The notes: generated from the sequence alone by a model not told the origin. A DNA stretch of 64,000 nt from Serilophus lunatus (GCA_013399895.1 VXBA01003290.1:1-64000), one strand, 5' to 3'. Positions 38,517-52,624 are shown, counted from the first letter of the stretch. A program made the numbers and translations.

Positions 38517-39540
38517 TGTGGTGGTTTAGGACCACTGTTTTTGCACTAGGGGCGAGAAGACTGAACAGAATTTAAACATCAGGGAAACAGTTTATTTGTC
38601 TGAGACTCAACCAGGGGAAGCAAACAGTTTATGGGAGTCCCAGACTTAACACAAAATTACACCTGCCAAAGAACCACGCAAAAAGAGAAAAGGGAAAAAG
38701 GGAATAAGGGAACTGCTTTTCAAAGGCCAGGCAGGCTGGCCAAAGAGAAGCAGGGGAAAGGGAAAACCACTCTTCTCCTCTTTCTCTGCCTCCTTCTTAT
38801 GGTAATCACTCCCAGCCCTTGAAGTCTCTGCAAAACACAACACAGTGAAAAAAGCCTCCCCCAACCCAGGGATGCTATTTGGGGAAGCTTTCCACTTGCT
38901 GTTGTGCTGGCTTGGCTCTGGGGCCGATGGAGGTGGGCAGAGTCAAGCCACGGGGCCTGGAAGTCAGGAGAAGAGGGGCTGTGCTGCTGCTCCCCAGCTT
39001 GCAGGAAGCCAAAGAGAAGGAGCTTTTGGTTTTCAGGCTTTTTAAGCCCTCCAAGTCCCGTGCAAATCTCACCATCTTCTTCCTGGCTTTGCCTCTTCAG
39101 ATTGGCCAGGGGTCCGGGCCCCACCCCTCTTTCCGACATCTTCCGCTGCAGCAAAATAGTGGTTCCCACCAAAAACCAGGAGCCTGCCGCTTGCTGACGC
39201 CATCGTTTTTTACCAGCTGCGGGCTGGCTGCTGTCTCCCCTGGGCACCTGCCATCTGCGGGGCCCCCCAAAAAGGGGTCCCTGAGGTCACAGGACCGCAT
39301 GAGCCAGCCGGAGCAGCCCCCATGCCCACACTGCTGTGCAGGGGTCACCCACGGGGCCACTGGGACTGAAGGACCCCTTGCCGGGCTCTTTCATAGCGGT
39401 GCGGGGCCAGCACAGCCACCGCCAACTGCCAGCCACTGGCCGCGGCGGCAGGGCAGGGAGTGGCACCATGCCCCAGGCAGCAGCAGCGCTGATCCGAGCC
39501 CCAGAGCTCCGCAGCAGCCGCTCCCGGCTGGCACTTCCTG

Positions 39541-39772
39541 NNNNNNNNNNNNNNNNNNNNNNNNNNNNNNNNNNNNNNNNNNNNNNNNNNNNNNNNNNNN
39601 NNNNNNNNNNNNNNNNNNNNNNNNNNNNNNNNNNNNNNNNNNNNNNNNNNNNNNNNNNNNNNNNNNNNNNNNNNNNNNNNNNNNNNNNNNNNNNNNNNNN
39701 NNNNNNNNNNNNNNNNNNNNNNNNNNNNNNNNNNNNNNNNNNNNNNNNNNNNNNNNNNNNNNNNNNNNNNNN
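39541..39772. other. Assembly gap, 232 N
   Basis: A run of N inside the GC-rich part of the LTR. Open frames drawn across it are not real evidence of coding. Confidence 1.
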
Positions 39773-39875
39773 AAGGGCAAGGTGGGGGGGAAGAGCGAGG
39801 GAAGGCTTTTAAGGGAAAAACCAGGATTTACAGAACCAGGGAGCCAGCAAACAGTTTAAAATGAAACATCCCCTT

Positions 39876-39960
39876 TCCTCCTCCCTCCCTCCCTCCCTCT
39901 AAGAACCCCCAATACCCTCCCTCCAGAGGACCCAGCACCCCCTCCCTCCCTCTCCCACAC
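39876..39960. repeat. CCCT-rich pyrimidine tract
   Basis: Repeated CCCT/CTCC units near the U3 end of the LTR. The minus strand has several runs of three G and could form a G-quadruplex. Confidence 0.8.
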
Positions 39961-39972
39961 CTCCACAGACAG

Positions 39973-42900
39973 CCCTTGCATTTTTGTGTAGGCCTGCAAA
40001 GCTTCTCCACCAGTTGATAACTGATTAGCTTGCTGGAATTGTATTTTATGCAGGACAGTTTGTGGATCACAGGTCAGCAAGTTGATTCCTTGAAGGCTAC
40101 CAAATCTAAAAGTTTGCTTGAAGTCTGAGAAGTTTGCTAGGAGAAAAATAGCACAGGAAAATACTATATTTGCTTCCTTTTGCTCTCATTTCATATAGTA
40201 TCCATTCACAAGGATAGTTGCATTCAGCTGCAAGGGCTGGCAGGTAGAAAGAAATAAAATGCCAAATCCCCAACAAAGCTGTATACTTTTCTTTTTATAT
40301 CTCACCTGATGTGATAGGGGTTCCCTGGTCTGACTCATACCAGCACTTGTACAGAGCCTGTGACTGAGAGGAGGTAAAAGTGCCTGCCATGGAAAGGTAG
40401 GAAGTAAATCCAGTTGTAGGCAGGAAGATTCAAATCTGGTTTATCCTCCCTTCTCCACTTAGAAATTTGGGGAGGCGAAAGCAATGCTAACTGAGGCTTG
40501 CATCTTCCATCTGCAGATTCACAACTCACCTGTGAAGTGGACTGGATGCTGCTTAAAGTCTTGAGCTTAAGTAATTTAATTGACTATAACAGAAAAATGA
40601 AAGGGAAGAGTGAGTCATTCCTGTTGACAAGGCCCTTGATCCAGTGGAGAAACTGAGCTGATTAACTTGCTGGTTTCCAGTTTCACACCCCTCGGCAGAC
40701 ACTCAAAGAGCAAGGACACAGTTGTGCCTTGCTGTTGCTTTGGCAATGGTATCAGTGTTTCTTTGTGTGTTTATTTAAAACTTCACTGAAAACCTTCTAT
40801 CAACAGTGGCTTACCATGGAACACTGAATTTCTAATAGAAAGACAGCTATGGAAGAAAAGCCACATTTTTTTTGTATGGATAATACAGTCTTTGGGTGTA
40901 AAAACCTGGATTCTAAAAGGCTGGAATTTGAGAATAGAGGCATCTTCAGAAAAGACTATCTAGCAACAAACTAATGTATGCTCCCAATCCAAAGGGAAAA
41001 AATATGTAACTAAAAAGCCATTTAAAGAAAATACAGTTTGGGCTTGCTGAGAAGAGGGATCTAAGAATCAGATTTTTTCATTTAAAAGAGTTAGCTTGAA
41101 GCTAGAATTACTTTTATTGTCTAAAGTCCTGAACTAAAAAGCCTTTAACAGTATGTAATGTCAAGGTTCTAATTACCTCTTACAAATTAAGCTAAGTTCC
41201 CCAGGCAAATAAATAAAAAGAGAGCAAGTCCCTCAAAGGAAAATAATTTTTCTTTCTTACTTTTTTTTAGACTTCTTTTAATTCAATGTGAACGCCTATG
41301 TTATCATGACTTTGTCATTATTAGGAATTGTGAAAAGATTTTCCTAGAAGTTTCACAAATTATGATAATGTTGTGGTATTAGAATTCTCGGAGTTGCTTA
41401 AATACCTCTGTTCCCTAACTTTTTATATATGTATTTAATGTAACAGGAGGCATAATAAGAGCATCTTGTTCCAAATACTGAAGAAAGACAGAACACAATT
41501 TTCTTTGCTACAGGTAGCTCATATAAGTAGCACCAGGTTTTTATACGTTGACAACCCAAAACAACACAGCATAATCTGTTATGTGGAATACTTTATATGG
41601 CATATAGTCATAGAGGTGGGCCTTTCTGACTCAGTGTTACCATCTGCAGTATGATTTTGGGATGCTAGACATCAGTTTGCTAGAGCCTCACAGAAAATGG
41701 AGAAGCTATTTAATTCAGTTTAAATCCACCAGGTCATCCTTGGTTGTTTCTAGGCTTATTCTCCCTGGAGGGTGAGATACCTGCCTGGAAGTTCACAAAA
41801 GCAGCTAACATACTCTTCCTCCAAAGGAGTCAAGTATGGCTTTTATCCTTTAAAGAGTGTTTGATTTTAGCTTCTATAAAAACCTGAAGTTATTTCTGAG
41901 TTGAAGTATCATCACATAACCCCCTCTGCTATTTTGGCCAGTTTTGAGATTCAGGTGCAGATATAAGTGTGGGATGTACTTTACAAGTGTGTCTCACTTT
42001 GCAATGTCCGAATTTGGAACGGACTGCAAGATAACTTTTTCTCTTTAAATAAAATATATATTTTCCTCATACAGAGCAAGTGCAAATGTCCAAGGATAAT
42101 GATCAGCTTTTCACAATAAGTAATGTAATTCTGAAATTATAACCATTAAGTATAATCATTTAGGAATGTCTGAATAAATCAATAAAACCAGCTTTATTCT
42201 ACTTCTATAACAACAACTATGATTTCACATGCTTGACTCTGCATGTTTTAGTGGCTTTTGGCAGGTGTAGTATTACCTGTGATTGTGATACATGATGCTT
42301 AAAAAGAATAATTAGAAATTAATAAAAAAGAAGTAGGACATGTGAGCAGTATGTCACCTGCATTTGATGCTCTCAGTAAAGAAGAAAGTATGTCAAACTT
42401 CTAGGTACTTTGTAAAAGCTCTCGTCAACTGTGGCATACAACATAGGAAGTAAAATGTAGGGGGAAAACCCTACAGAATGTGAGCTTTATTTGAAAACTT
42501 TATCACAAAGGTTGAGGCTAAAAATGCATAGTCCACCTTAACTCTAGAAGTTTGCTTTACATTAAAGATGTTATTTGTTAGCTATATTCATTTTTGTTGC
42601 TGTTTGATATATAATCACTATAGATGACTGCTACAGGTTTTATCCTGCTAAGTGCGCTACTGAATATGTTTATTTACTATTATAAGTAAACCTAATGAAG
42701 CAGTCAGGACACTCATTTATGGTAGTGATCAGCTTGATATTTTCATTTTCTTTGCACATGGGGAGGCACTGCCTGCACAACATCAGCTGCTTGCAAATTA
42801 ATCCCTGCCTGCACCCCTTTGCCTAGGGCAAAACTACCCCTTCCATCCCTAACCTCATTCCCAAAAAAAGATTTCTTGTAAAGTGGATTTGATTGCAGTG

Positions 42901-44941
42901 TGACTCACGCTTCTCCAGTCCCACTGTGGTCATCTCCAAACAAGGACTGAGAGAACACATGTGGTTAGAAAAGAGGAGCAAATACTTCCCTCTGCCCTGA
43001 CAGTAGATGGGCTGTGTGAGCCACTGGAAAACATGTCAACTCCTATGCTTCACCAAGCTTGAGGGGAGCGTGAATGTGCAGTATTCAAAATCCATATGCT
43101 GAACCTGAACAGGGCTGTTTTGGATAAGGAAGTTGTATAAAATTAAGTTATTTTCCCCTTGGAAACATTTTTTTACATTTGTTTGGTGTTTTAGATATCT
43201 AAAAGCCTACGTTTATGCTTATAGGATGTTATTCTAAGAGTACATGCTTGTAATTTGTGATCAATGTTTCATGTATAGAAGTTGGGTCAAATGAAGGCTC
43301 CAGAAGATTTCACTGGCAAAAGAACTCATATTTGCAAAGGACCTAAGATTGTTGCCTGATCAGTTCAGGGTTGATCTGATTCACCATGAATGCAAGAACT
43401 ACTGGTAAAAAGATTGCAAGTTTCTTCAGTGTTCTCATAAATTAAAGATTATTGTGTTGATGAAGGGCTGGATAAGGAGCTAGGAAATAGTTTCTTACAA
43501 TAGAGATGAGGAAAAAGAGTTCCTTCTACTTATCATTTGTCCCTTGAACTTTTATTACAGCTAAAGTGAGACCCTAAGTTCAGCAACTCTTTGTTCGGGG
43601 TCATCAAGAGAGATCACACTTTCAATCATTCCTGAACTCTTTCAGTGTTTCATTCTTTAAGTCTCTGTAAGAAATTATTTGGTTTCCGTTCATACCTACC
43701 TAGCTCTAGTTCAACGTATTATCAAGTTTATTAGTAAAAATAATTCTCCTGGCCAAATGCAAATGGCAAACTGTTATATAATGCTCCAGTGACATAGTAG
43801 TGAGATTTTTCCAGCATTGCTGAATATGTCATTGTTAACATTTGGGGAACGATTTTCATTTCGTGCAATGACTCTTGGATAGCTGGATTATAATATTTGC
43901 AGTACTACCATCTCTATATTCTATGAGTTTGGCTGATTTTTTTCTGTTGAACATTTACTGTAGCTGGACTATAAGTTTCTCCTTCATAATTTTCATTCCA
44001 TGAATCACTGAAACAAGTCCTAACTCGGTGTGAATGATCTACCTGCCACTTGCTTATAAAGATATCACTGGCACTATTTCAGCAGTAATGCTCAAGTATT
44101 TATCTGGAATATTTCACCATGCTCAAAAAAACCCACCTGGCTGCCAGGATTTTGAACTTGCTAGCCAGTGTTTTTAGAATGTCTTAACTAAGAATGATCT
44201 AGCCTCAACAGCCTCTTATGATTCCTTGATCCGTCAGCTATGGCAATCCGTATATATTTCTGGGTTTTTCACTTTTCATTATGAAAATTTTACTCTTAAG
44301 TGAGGGGATCCTCAGCTTGGCTTTAAAAAATTTTCCTAGGTTCAGGTAAGCTTTATTCTTCCTATTATAACCAATATCTCAGCTTACAACTTCTACTCTA
44401 CCTCAGAAGATTTTGACTAGTCATTTTCATTCTTGTTTTTTTCAATTTTCTGGGTATTTTTTCAATTAGGTGGAAATTAAGTGAATGTAAAATTTCTCAC
44501 TCTGCTTCAAACCTTTTTTTTCTTGTAAAAGACTTACCCACGTGCAGACTTGCCTGTTACATTCAAGGAAAGCAAATGTGAGATGAACAAAACACCACAT
44601 GAATCGTAACTGTGAAAATCTCAGCAGTGAAAGTCAAGTCAAATTATTACGCTTTCTACTTGTTTGAACAACCATGGTTTGCCTGCACTGGATTGCTTTT
44701 CTTTTTTTCACTGATTCACTTCAATAACCTGAATGCCAATTTACTCAAGGCAATAAACTTATCTCTAAAAGTATTCTGGACAGCTATATTTCAGCAAAAG
44801 AATTCTTGTGTTCCAACTGAGTGAGATCCAAGAAAAAAAATGTGTCTTGGAAATATCTAGTCTACCTTAAAAATAGAGTAACAATTTTCCTGAAGGAGTT
44901 GATCTGCTGTAAGTTAAAACTTTTATGAAGAAAAATAGGTT
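39973..44941. other. Unique AT-rich sequence, no gene recognised
   Basis: No coding exon, RNA gene or known retroelement is recognised across 5 kb; frames are 64 codons or fewer. Confidence 0.6.
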
Positions 44942-44977
44942 AAACCCCCTCCTCCCCCCCCCCCCACCCCACCCCAN
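44942..44977. repeat. C-rich tract with an ambiguous base
   Basis: Runs of C (the longest is C12 at 44954-44965) with scattered A and T, ending in a single N at 44977. The opposite strand is G-rich and may form a quadruplex, and the N suggests unresolved length. Confidence 0.9.
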
Positions 44978-47900
44978 CAACTTTTCTAGCATGTTTCATT
45001 CTAGACAAAGGGTTCATAGTTGGAATGGAGGAGAAAATAGCACAAAATTAAAACAAATAATTGAAGTGTGACTGTAGCTAGGTATAAAAACCTGGTTATA
45101 TTCAGAGTAGCATTGTACGGTTTTACGAAGAGAGACCATGATTTGTGCATGCAAAGGTCTTTGACATCAGTGCTATTGAGAGTTGTGGAAGGGGACCTGT
45201 CTGTTTGCTAGCTCTAAAATTTGTCCTGTGCAGTGCAGGCTCAAGATGATTTGTGAAACAGGGCAAGACATAAAAGTACTTATTTTTTAAATACAATTGT
45301 CAAGGCAAGGTCATACAGAAGAAAAAAGTTTCTTGTTTAAAAAAGCTAAAGCATTCTACTGCTATTTTTTGTAAAACTTGAAAAGGCTAGTGGGAGTTCA
45401 GGAAGCAAAAAGGGACATGAGGAGAAGCAAGAAGAAAATACGTTTAAGGCATCACAAATTATGCCTGCTTCACTCTTTTTCTGTAGCATTATAAATTAAA
45501 AACTGATTACAAAAATTATGTGGGTATCTGTGTGGCTTTAGCTACATAATCTTCCACTGTCCACAGTGAGAGAATGCAGAAAAGAAAAGAGCAGTAAGAC
45601 CAAATTCTCAATGGAGAAGATGCTGATCATATGGTGACATGCCAAGTACATCCTGCATTAGTACCCTACACTGGTCATTACCTTGCCAGGACAAGAAGCA
45701 AGGGCTCAACTCTTTTCGTTTAGTATCTGTTATTACTACTGGATGTCTAATTTCACAAATGGAAGTTCTTTTTCATATCCCAGAAACCTCATTCATGTAT
45801 CAGGGGACAAGAATTTCGGGCTTAAGCCCTTGTGATTAGTTCCTAAATCCTTGTAAAGGGACTAGGCATTCAAAGTGATTGTCAGCCTTCATTTGCTAAA
45901 CTGGCACTTAGGAGTCTAAATTTTCCTATTGTAACTCCATATTTTAAAAAACCCTAAGTTTTGCTTAAAAACATGGCCTATTACAAATGCACTGCCTTCA
46001 TGAAGTATTAAAACTTGGAGGTAACATTGTCACATGATTTTTTCAGAGATCATTGTCATCATCAGCCTAACTTGGGGTGATATTCTGGCAATTCTCATAA
46101 CTACCATGACTGAGCACCACAAACACTTTACAACCACAAAGTGTATCTATGTCTTCTGGGCTGAACCCATGTGCACCAGCAGAGCAGTGTCGTGAGCCTG
46201 CATTACTCATGTCTGCACTGCACATGGTAAAACGGTTGTACCAAGGGAAGCTGCCTCCACTGCCGTTGTTCCCTTTGTCAATTAACTACTGAATCCAATA
46301 CAAAAAATAAACAGAAGTATGGGGGAGAGCTAGCTGAGAGAACAGTGTGAAGCAGCAGCTGCCCTCTGAACTCAATTCTGGTTTTATCATATTTTTTCAG
46401 AGTGACAAAGCTGCAGTTTGCACATTTATTTTGCATTCAGGCAAATATATTCAGCAAAGTACCTTTTCTTCTGCATTAATGACTTCCATGACTATTTAAG
46501 GCTGAGCTATGGAACTGAACTTTCCTTTAAAGAAGATGATTAAAACTAGCAAATGACTTAGCCAGCAAACCACAGTTACTTGTTCCACAAAGAGGAGTAT
46601 AATACAATTTAAGCAAGCTAACCACAGCCTTGGACACCTGATCGTATGAGCCCAGGAAATGTAAAAATCACTGTTCAAAACAGAATAATCAAGCTATGAT
46701 CAATGGAGCACTCTTCAAACTTTGGCTCATCTATCCCTGAAAATCTTAGCTGAAAAAAAAATCTTCTTATGCTTTAAATGATGAAAATGAAGATGCACTG
46801 TAGAATGGAGGCCTATGGGCAGTTTTCTGTGTCCTTTAGAGTAGATATGCTTGCAGTATCTTTGTTCTGGTTAACGCAAGCAAATGGTTCCATCCATGCT
46901 GTCTGCACGTTAAAGGCTTTTTGGACTTGGGCTTCTTCTATGATACCTAAATTTGTGTGATTTTTCTTTTTTTTTCCTTGAGTTATGGGTGTTTTGCTTC
47001 ATATCATTAAATCAAGCAATCAGTAGGCAGGTTTGTCAGAAGGATGTCACAACAGTTTCATTAAGCTCAGTGTGAGGCTGTTCAAATTTCAAGAATATCT
47101 TTTTCTCCCTGGGCCCATTATGATGCTTCATTCTGTATTTAGCAAAGTAGATCTTGTGCCAGGTCCTTCATACCTGATTTTATAATGTCAGAGGTAGCTT
47201 TTCTTTTTGTTTGAGATCTCAGGGAAAATCCTGCTCTCAGTCTACAGTATAAAAATATTAGACCTATATTAAAGTAGTTTCCTCCCCTCAACCCTCTATC
47301 TTTCCCCCCCCTTAGGGAAGGAAAGTATCCTTCTGCTGTTTGATTGACATTGCTGTTCTGGAGGGCAGCCCACACTGCTTGAACATGATCCTCACAGTGC
47401 GGGGATGCATGCTAGATTTCTTCCCAGTTATGCAATGTACTGGTGATGTGCCAAAGCCGAATAATGGTCATTCATGGGGCCGCAGAGGAAATGGTGAAGT
47501 GTGAGGACTAATCTGGGGGCCACAGGGAGACTAATTCAAGGCAAACACTAGGTGTGGAACACCCAGAAGATGATCAGGTGGACTAACAGAGACAATGACT
47601 GAGCCCAACACTTCTTGTTTCTTTTCACAGGGTTTCCTTTTTCTACTGCCCCTCTCTCCTTGAAATGATTGAAAATTACTTTACAGGTTAAGTGCCAAAG
47701 GTCCTTTGTTTTGCATTCACATTCATGATCAGACTACTGTAAGGATGACTTTTTAGGTATCAACTTTTAAGAACTATAAACACATCAGTAGAATGAGCAA
47801 CATATTTTAACATCCTGTAAACATCAAAGTGCAACTTACTAGATGGAATAATTTTCCCTCTCATCAACCCTCCAATCATGGAACCTGATTAAAAGCTCAC

Positions 47901-50900
47901 TGAAGCCAAAAGAAACTGTCGTCTCAGAAGCCAGGGATAGTCCCTCTGGACTGGCAGGGTGATACAGGGGCAGATTGCTCTTGATCTGAAGAATGTGTAG
48001 TGGCTGTCATTCAGAAATCACTTAAATGCATTCTTCTCAGAAATAATTTACCTCCATAAGGCTAAAGTCCTACAACAGATCTGGACCTTTTGCTGTAGCC
48101 AGAGGAAGAAAGGGACTGGAAAACAGCTCAAGCAGCCAGCCACATCATAGAAGTCCTTGCTGGCACAAGCATGTTGGCTCCCAGCAATGCATGTCCTGCC
48201 TCTCTTTCCAACCCCTCATCACCAGGAGGTTTATGCTCCTGAGAAATGTATCAGCTTCCAAGAAGATATTATTATTTATGTTACTGTTTGGAAAAGCACA
48301 CTATAATAATAATGATAATAAGGATAAAGACATCCATGAAATTATTTAAGCAAGATGTTCGTTTGCTTTCTATAAATGTAATGTAGTAAGATAAAAACTA
48401 TTTATGAAAAACTAAAACGAAGCCAAGTAGAAACTAACCTTTTGAAAAAAAGCTCAAATCAAATTCTAAAAAGAATATTTGTAAATGGAGAAAATATAAT
48501 GTTTTGTTATTAGAGGTGGGATTTTGTGAGGTTTTTCTTCTTCTCCTGAAGAAGAAGGCTATAGTTATTTAAATACCCAAGTGAAAAGACTAAATTATCT
48601 GTATCTGTCACAATGTCAACTTTCTTATGCCCTAGATCATATCACTGATATCATCATCAAGCCTCTTATCTGGTGATATTTTTATGAAAGGTGTTAAATA
48701 TCCACATCATTTTGTTGTTAGAGGACATGGGATAATGACACGAGTCACTGGATTTCTCAGAGAAATATTTTCACCAATATTCTTTGATCACAAAATTAAT
48801 TGTGTTTTGTATTCTCTAACTTCAAGATGAAAAACTTTTAAAAGCAAGGAAGAGAACTACATGTAAGTCAGCAAGGCGTTTCTCTATGAAACCAAGGTTA
48901 AAATTAGTTACTCACCTCCTTTCCCGCATTCATTTGAGTCAACCACATGGGCAAGCATGGATTTACCTGGTGGAAACTCAGAACTGTTTCTTCTGCAGCT
49001 CCCTGCCTGTTAGGTCATTGACAAGTTGCTAGCTGCTGTTTGATACCAAGGTTTGCTTCAGCTTCTCTAGCACCATGTTACAACATTGCAGCTTACATCC
49101 CAGCCCTGAAAAGAGATGAGTATTGTTAGCTCCTTCAGCCTTCTTTTTCTGAGAGTGTCTCAGCAACTTTTTGCTAACAGCTTGGTCACTTGCTTCCCAT
49201 TGAAGATACGTTGCTGTTTCAGTTTGTTAACGAGGTCTTGCCTTTTCTCATGCTTTCACACAGTTTCTGGTGCAAACTAGACAGTAGCCAAAGGACTACC
49301 CTGCTGTCCATGTTCAATACCTGAATAAGACTATGTCTTTTACTCTAATCATTAATGTAGGGAATAAAAGGAGATTGTTGCCAGCAGGGATTCACAATGC
49401 CCCAGCAGTAACCATGTCCAAAAAAACCAAAGTTACATGTTTTCAACCTTGTTGAATTGTATTTTTGTTTCTGAAGCATCAGTGGTGTTGTTCTGCCCAT
49501 TACCTTTGTCCATCTGCCAACTTTGTGCAGGTGGAAGATAGCATTACTCAGATTGAAAAAAACCTATAATTTAATTCCTGCATTTCTAGAGAAAAAAAAA
49601 AAATTAGCCCATTCTGACTGTGAGGTGGAGGGGGTTGGAGGAGCACAGTCAACCAGTTCCTGAATTTGGCAGGAGGCAACTCCAGCAATCCAGACTTTAT
49701 TGGATTCATGAACCCTCTCCTGGCACTGCAGCAACCCTTCATTTTACATTCCTATCTTTTCGCTCCATCCATCTTTATCTACATAGCTCCCGGATTTCCT
49801 GTTTATTTCTTCTGTGCTATTAATTTTTTAAATTTACATTTTTTCTTCATGTTCTTTCCTCCTTGTTCTCGGAGTCCCATCTGTGGCAATAGGAGACTGT
49901 ACACAGGCCTTGTGTCTTCTGTTGGATGCAAGATGAACTTTTGTTTCCTAAGCTTTATGCTGATAGAATAATGCCACAGCACAGAAATGAAATGCCATTG
50001 CTTCTGTCTCTGTTCTTTCACCCAGTTTTAAGTAGTATATATTTCTTTCTTCATTGACTAATTGAAAGTAATTTTGTGTTAATGTGCATGAATTCTAATT
50101 CACACTCCTTGCTTGCTTCATGCAGGGAGTAGAGAAGTTCTCTCACTTGGTTCCTCCTCTCAGAACCCTAACTTTATTGGAAGGTTTAATTTCTGGTTCA
50201 AGTCTCCTCCTTTCTTATACAGATTGTGATGAAAAACTCTATGTATTGTAAGGTTTTTGCTTGCTTTATCTTAGAGATATTACCTGACTGAGGATTTGTG
50301 ATTGTCAACTTCTTTTGCAGTATAAAGGAAATAAATTGTTGGTTTCTCTTGAACTATAATGAAAACTCTTCCTTAATTCTTATTTCATGTTTTTCTTATG
50401 TATAGTTCAACGATTCCACACTTCTATCCAGAGGCCTATAGCAACTACAAATACAAAGAGTATCCCCTGCCATGCCATATTACTGACTTTTCTCATCCAT
50501 GTTACAGTTTCTTCTCTTGAAAGCCATGTCATATAACACAACGTAGAAATGAAAAATCTTTCTCAAGGAGCTCAAGGATTCATGTCCTTCTTCTTATCAC
50601 TGTTTCCATTAGCACTTGCAACTGTCACAAAAGCTCAAGAAAAAGGTTGATATTTTTTGTGTTTTGTTTGCTTGTTTTTAACCATTTTACTGTGCATAGT
50701 GTTTGCTTTGCCAGGAGCACTGCGATGTCCCAGTTTTGACATTCAAGGGTGAGTTTGAGCTACTGTTTCAGATGGTTTATGTACAAATAGAAAAAAAATG
50801 TGACCATGTAGGTTCATCTCTGTAACACAGCAGCCAGTGCAAATGTGGGCTATGGTGTGATGTTTTAGTTAGTTTTGGGTTGAGTTTTTGGGGGGTTTTT

Positions 50901-51976
50901 TTGCAGAATTTGTATATATGGGGAGAAAGCAAAATTGAAGTAAGGTAGAAAATTTCATTCTGGTAGTATTTTGGTATCTAGCTTAGCAGAAACAATTATT
51001 ATCTCAGTATTGTTGTAACACTGGGGCAAAGCTATTGCAAGATATAATTTGAATTATTCTGGGGAGCATAAAAACAGCTGGCAAAATAGCCAAAGTTAGT
51101 ATTTTGCATTATGTACATAACTACCCTGCCCTGATAGACCAAGGCTTTGGATAATGCTAAATGTTAGGTCTTGGGAAATGAGACAAGGAATTCCAAAGTG
51201 GATGAAGAATTGAAGAATTAAAAAACGTCTTTTGTTGCATTTAGTTGTGTGTTCATATGAATTCCTCAGATGACCATGACTGAAAGAATTGCCTCTTACT
51301 TTCCAAAATCTGCCTTGACTTGTTTATTCTTGTCTTGCTGAACAAAGAAATAGAGATTATGTTGGAAAAGATAGAGAAAATCATCCCCCTTTGTTCAATT
51401 TTTCTTGAATCTATTGAAATAAACAGTATTTGCTGACCCAAGCATTTCTTCCAGAAGTGTACATGTGAATCCTGTCAGAGATGATAGTTGTAGTAAAATG
51501 AAGGAATAGAGTTATGAAAATGTCTTTACTTGCTATATTTTCTGACATGTCAACTTTACATCTATGATGTATTCCTTTCTTGACAAGTAGTGTTTATAGG
51601 TAGCTTTGATGACAACTCCCACTTCACAGCCTTTTCAAGATAAGTTGATTCCAAGCTAATTTAGACAACCTGCAGTTTTCACACGGTTTAGGGCCTGGAG
51701 TAGAATACCCAGCAACAACTTAGATTCAGATCAAGTGGTATGAAGGTTAACCTACTATTTCAGAGACACTTGATATTATTTCCTGCCCAAATGCATAATT
51801 CAGACAAGCCCTGTCCTCAGGTAGCCCTTAGCATTTTTTCTTTTATTTCAATAGAAAGCTAATATTTGTATTCCAAGCCGCTACCTGGCTGTGAAAAGAT
51901 AAACCTTCTGGAGGTAGAAGGACACCCAGAAGCTGCTTTTTACCCATAGCATGCCTCCTCCTGATGTATATGTTCA
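44978..51976. other. Unique AT-rich sequence, no gene recognised
   Basis: Seven kilobases without any recognisable gene, RNA gene or retroelement. Frames reach about 100 codons (49666-49971, plus strand) but show no motif. Simple sequence includes an ATA-rich run at about 48303-48325. Confidence 0.6.
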
Positions 51977-52624
51977 AAGTCACAGAATCATATTGGCTGA
52001 AAGAGCCCTGTGTAGGCCACCTGGTTCAACCCTCTTGCTCAAGCAGGGTCACCTACAGCACGCTGCCCAGGACTGTCTAGCTATGGTTCGAATGTCTCTA
52101 CATAGACTCCATCACCTCTCTGGGCAACCTGGAACAGTGCTCTGTCAACCTTAAAGTGAAAAAGTGGTTCCTGATGTTAAGGCAGTCCCCTGTGTTTGTG
52201 CATGTTGTTTCTTCTCCTGTCACTACCACCACTGAAAAAAGCTTCACTCTGTCTTTTTCTAACCTCCAGCCAGACTACATGCCACTGATCTCCACTCTCA
52301 AAGCCTGAATGTTCTGCCAGTTTTAAGTCCAAATTACGGTCTGCTCCTCCAGCCTATACTTCATCATCTTCCATACGAAGATCTTATGGCATATAGCATC
52401 AAAAGTTCTCCTGACAGGTAGATAGTATCTACTGCTCTCCTCTCATCTACCAAGCTTGTCAATTTATTGCAGAAGGTTATCAGATTTGGTCTAGTATGAC
52501 TTCCCCCCTGTGGATCCATGTTGACTACTTCCAAATACCTTCTTGTCCTGCATGTGCCCGGAGGGCATTTCCAGCATTAATTGTTCCATAACCTTGCCAG
52601 GCATTGAGGTGAGGTTGAACATGC
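51977..52624 (-). mobile_element. CR1 LINE, 3' portion of a copy split by an LTR
   Basis: The plus strand starts with 'aagtcacagaatcatattgg', the complement of a CR1 3' end, then 'caaccctcttgctcaagcagg' and 'gacaccactga'-type 3' UTR sequence to about 52262. From there to 52624 it jumps to the complement of the upstream reverse-transcriptase region: 'catcaaaagttctcctgac' (palm motif area), 'tggatccatgttgactact' and 'ttgccaggcattgaggtgagg'. The stretch normally lying between, the catalytic centre and ORF2 C-terminus, is missing. Either a large internal deletion occurred or two CR1 copies abut. The element resumes at 53294 beyond the LTR. Confidence 0.85.

Larger units (their letters stand above)
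38517..39967 (-). mobile_element. Long GC-rich solo LTR, gapped
   Basis: The plus strand starts TGTGGTGGTTTAGG and ends CACCTCCACA, giving imperfect inverted ends (TGTGGTGG against TGTGGAGG). Both sides carry GACAG (38512-38516 and 39968-39972), an exact 5-bp target duplication. On the minus strand AATAAA lies at 38591-38596, 75 bp from the 3' edge, and a TATA-like CTTAAAAAG is near 39037-39045, so transcription would run on the minus strand. The middle is CpG-bearing and much more GC-rich than the surroundings. A 232-base run of N lies inside (39541-39772), so the true length is uncertain. At about 1.45 kb it is long for a solo LTR, and a nested insertion or internal remnant could hide in the gap. 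A 175-codon frame is open on the minus strand at 38720-39247, without a recognised motif. Confidence 0.75.

Noticed and set aside
38879..39859. 326-codon open frame on the plus strand
   Set aside because: It crosses 232 N and lies antisense within a GC-rich LTR; openness across N is meaningless.
38517..40052. Alternative right edge of the long LTR at 40052, with AGACAG/GGACAG as duplication
   Set aside because: It needs a mismatch and non-matching termini, while the edge at 39967 gives an exact GACAG duplication and matching inverted ends.
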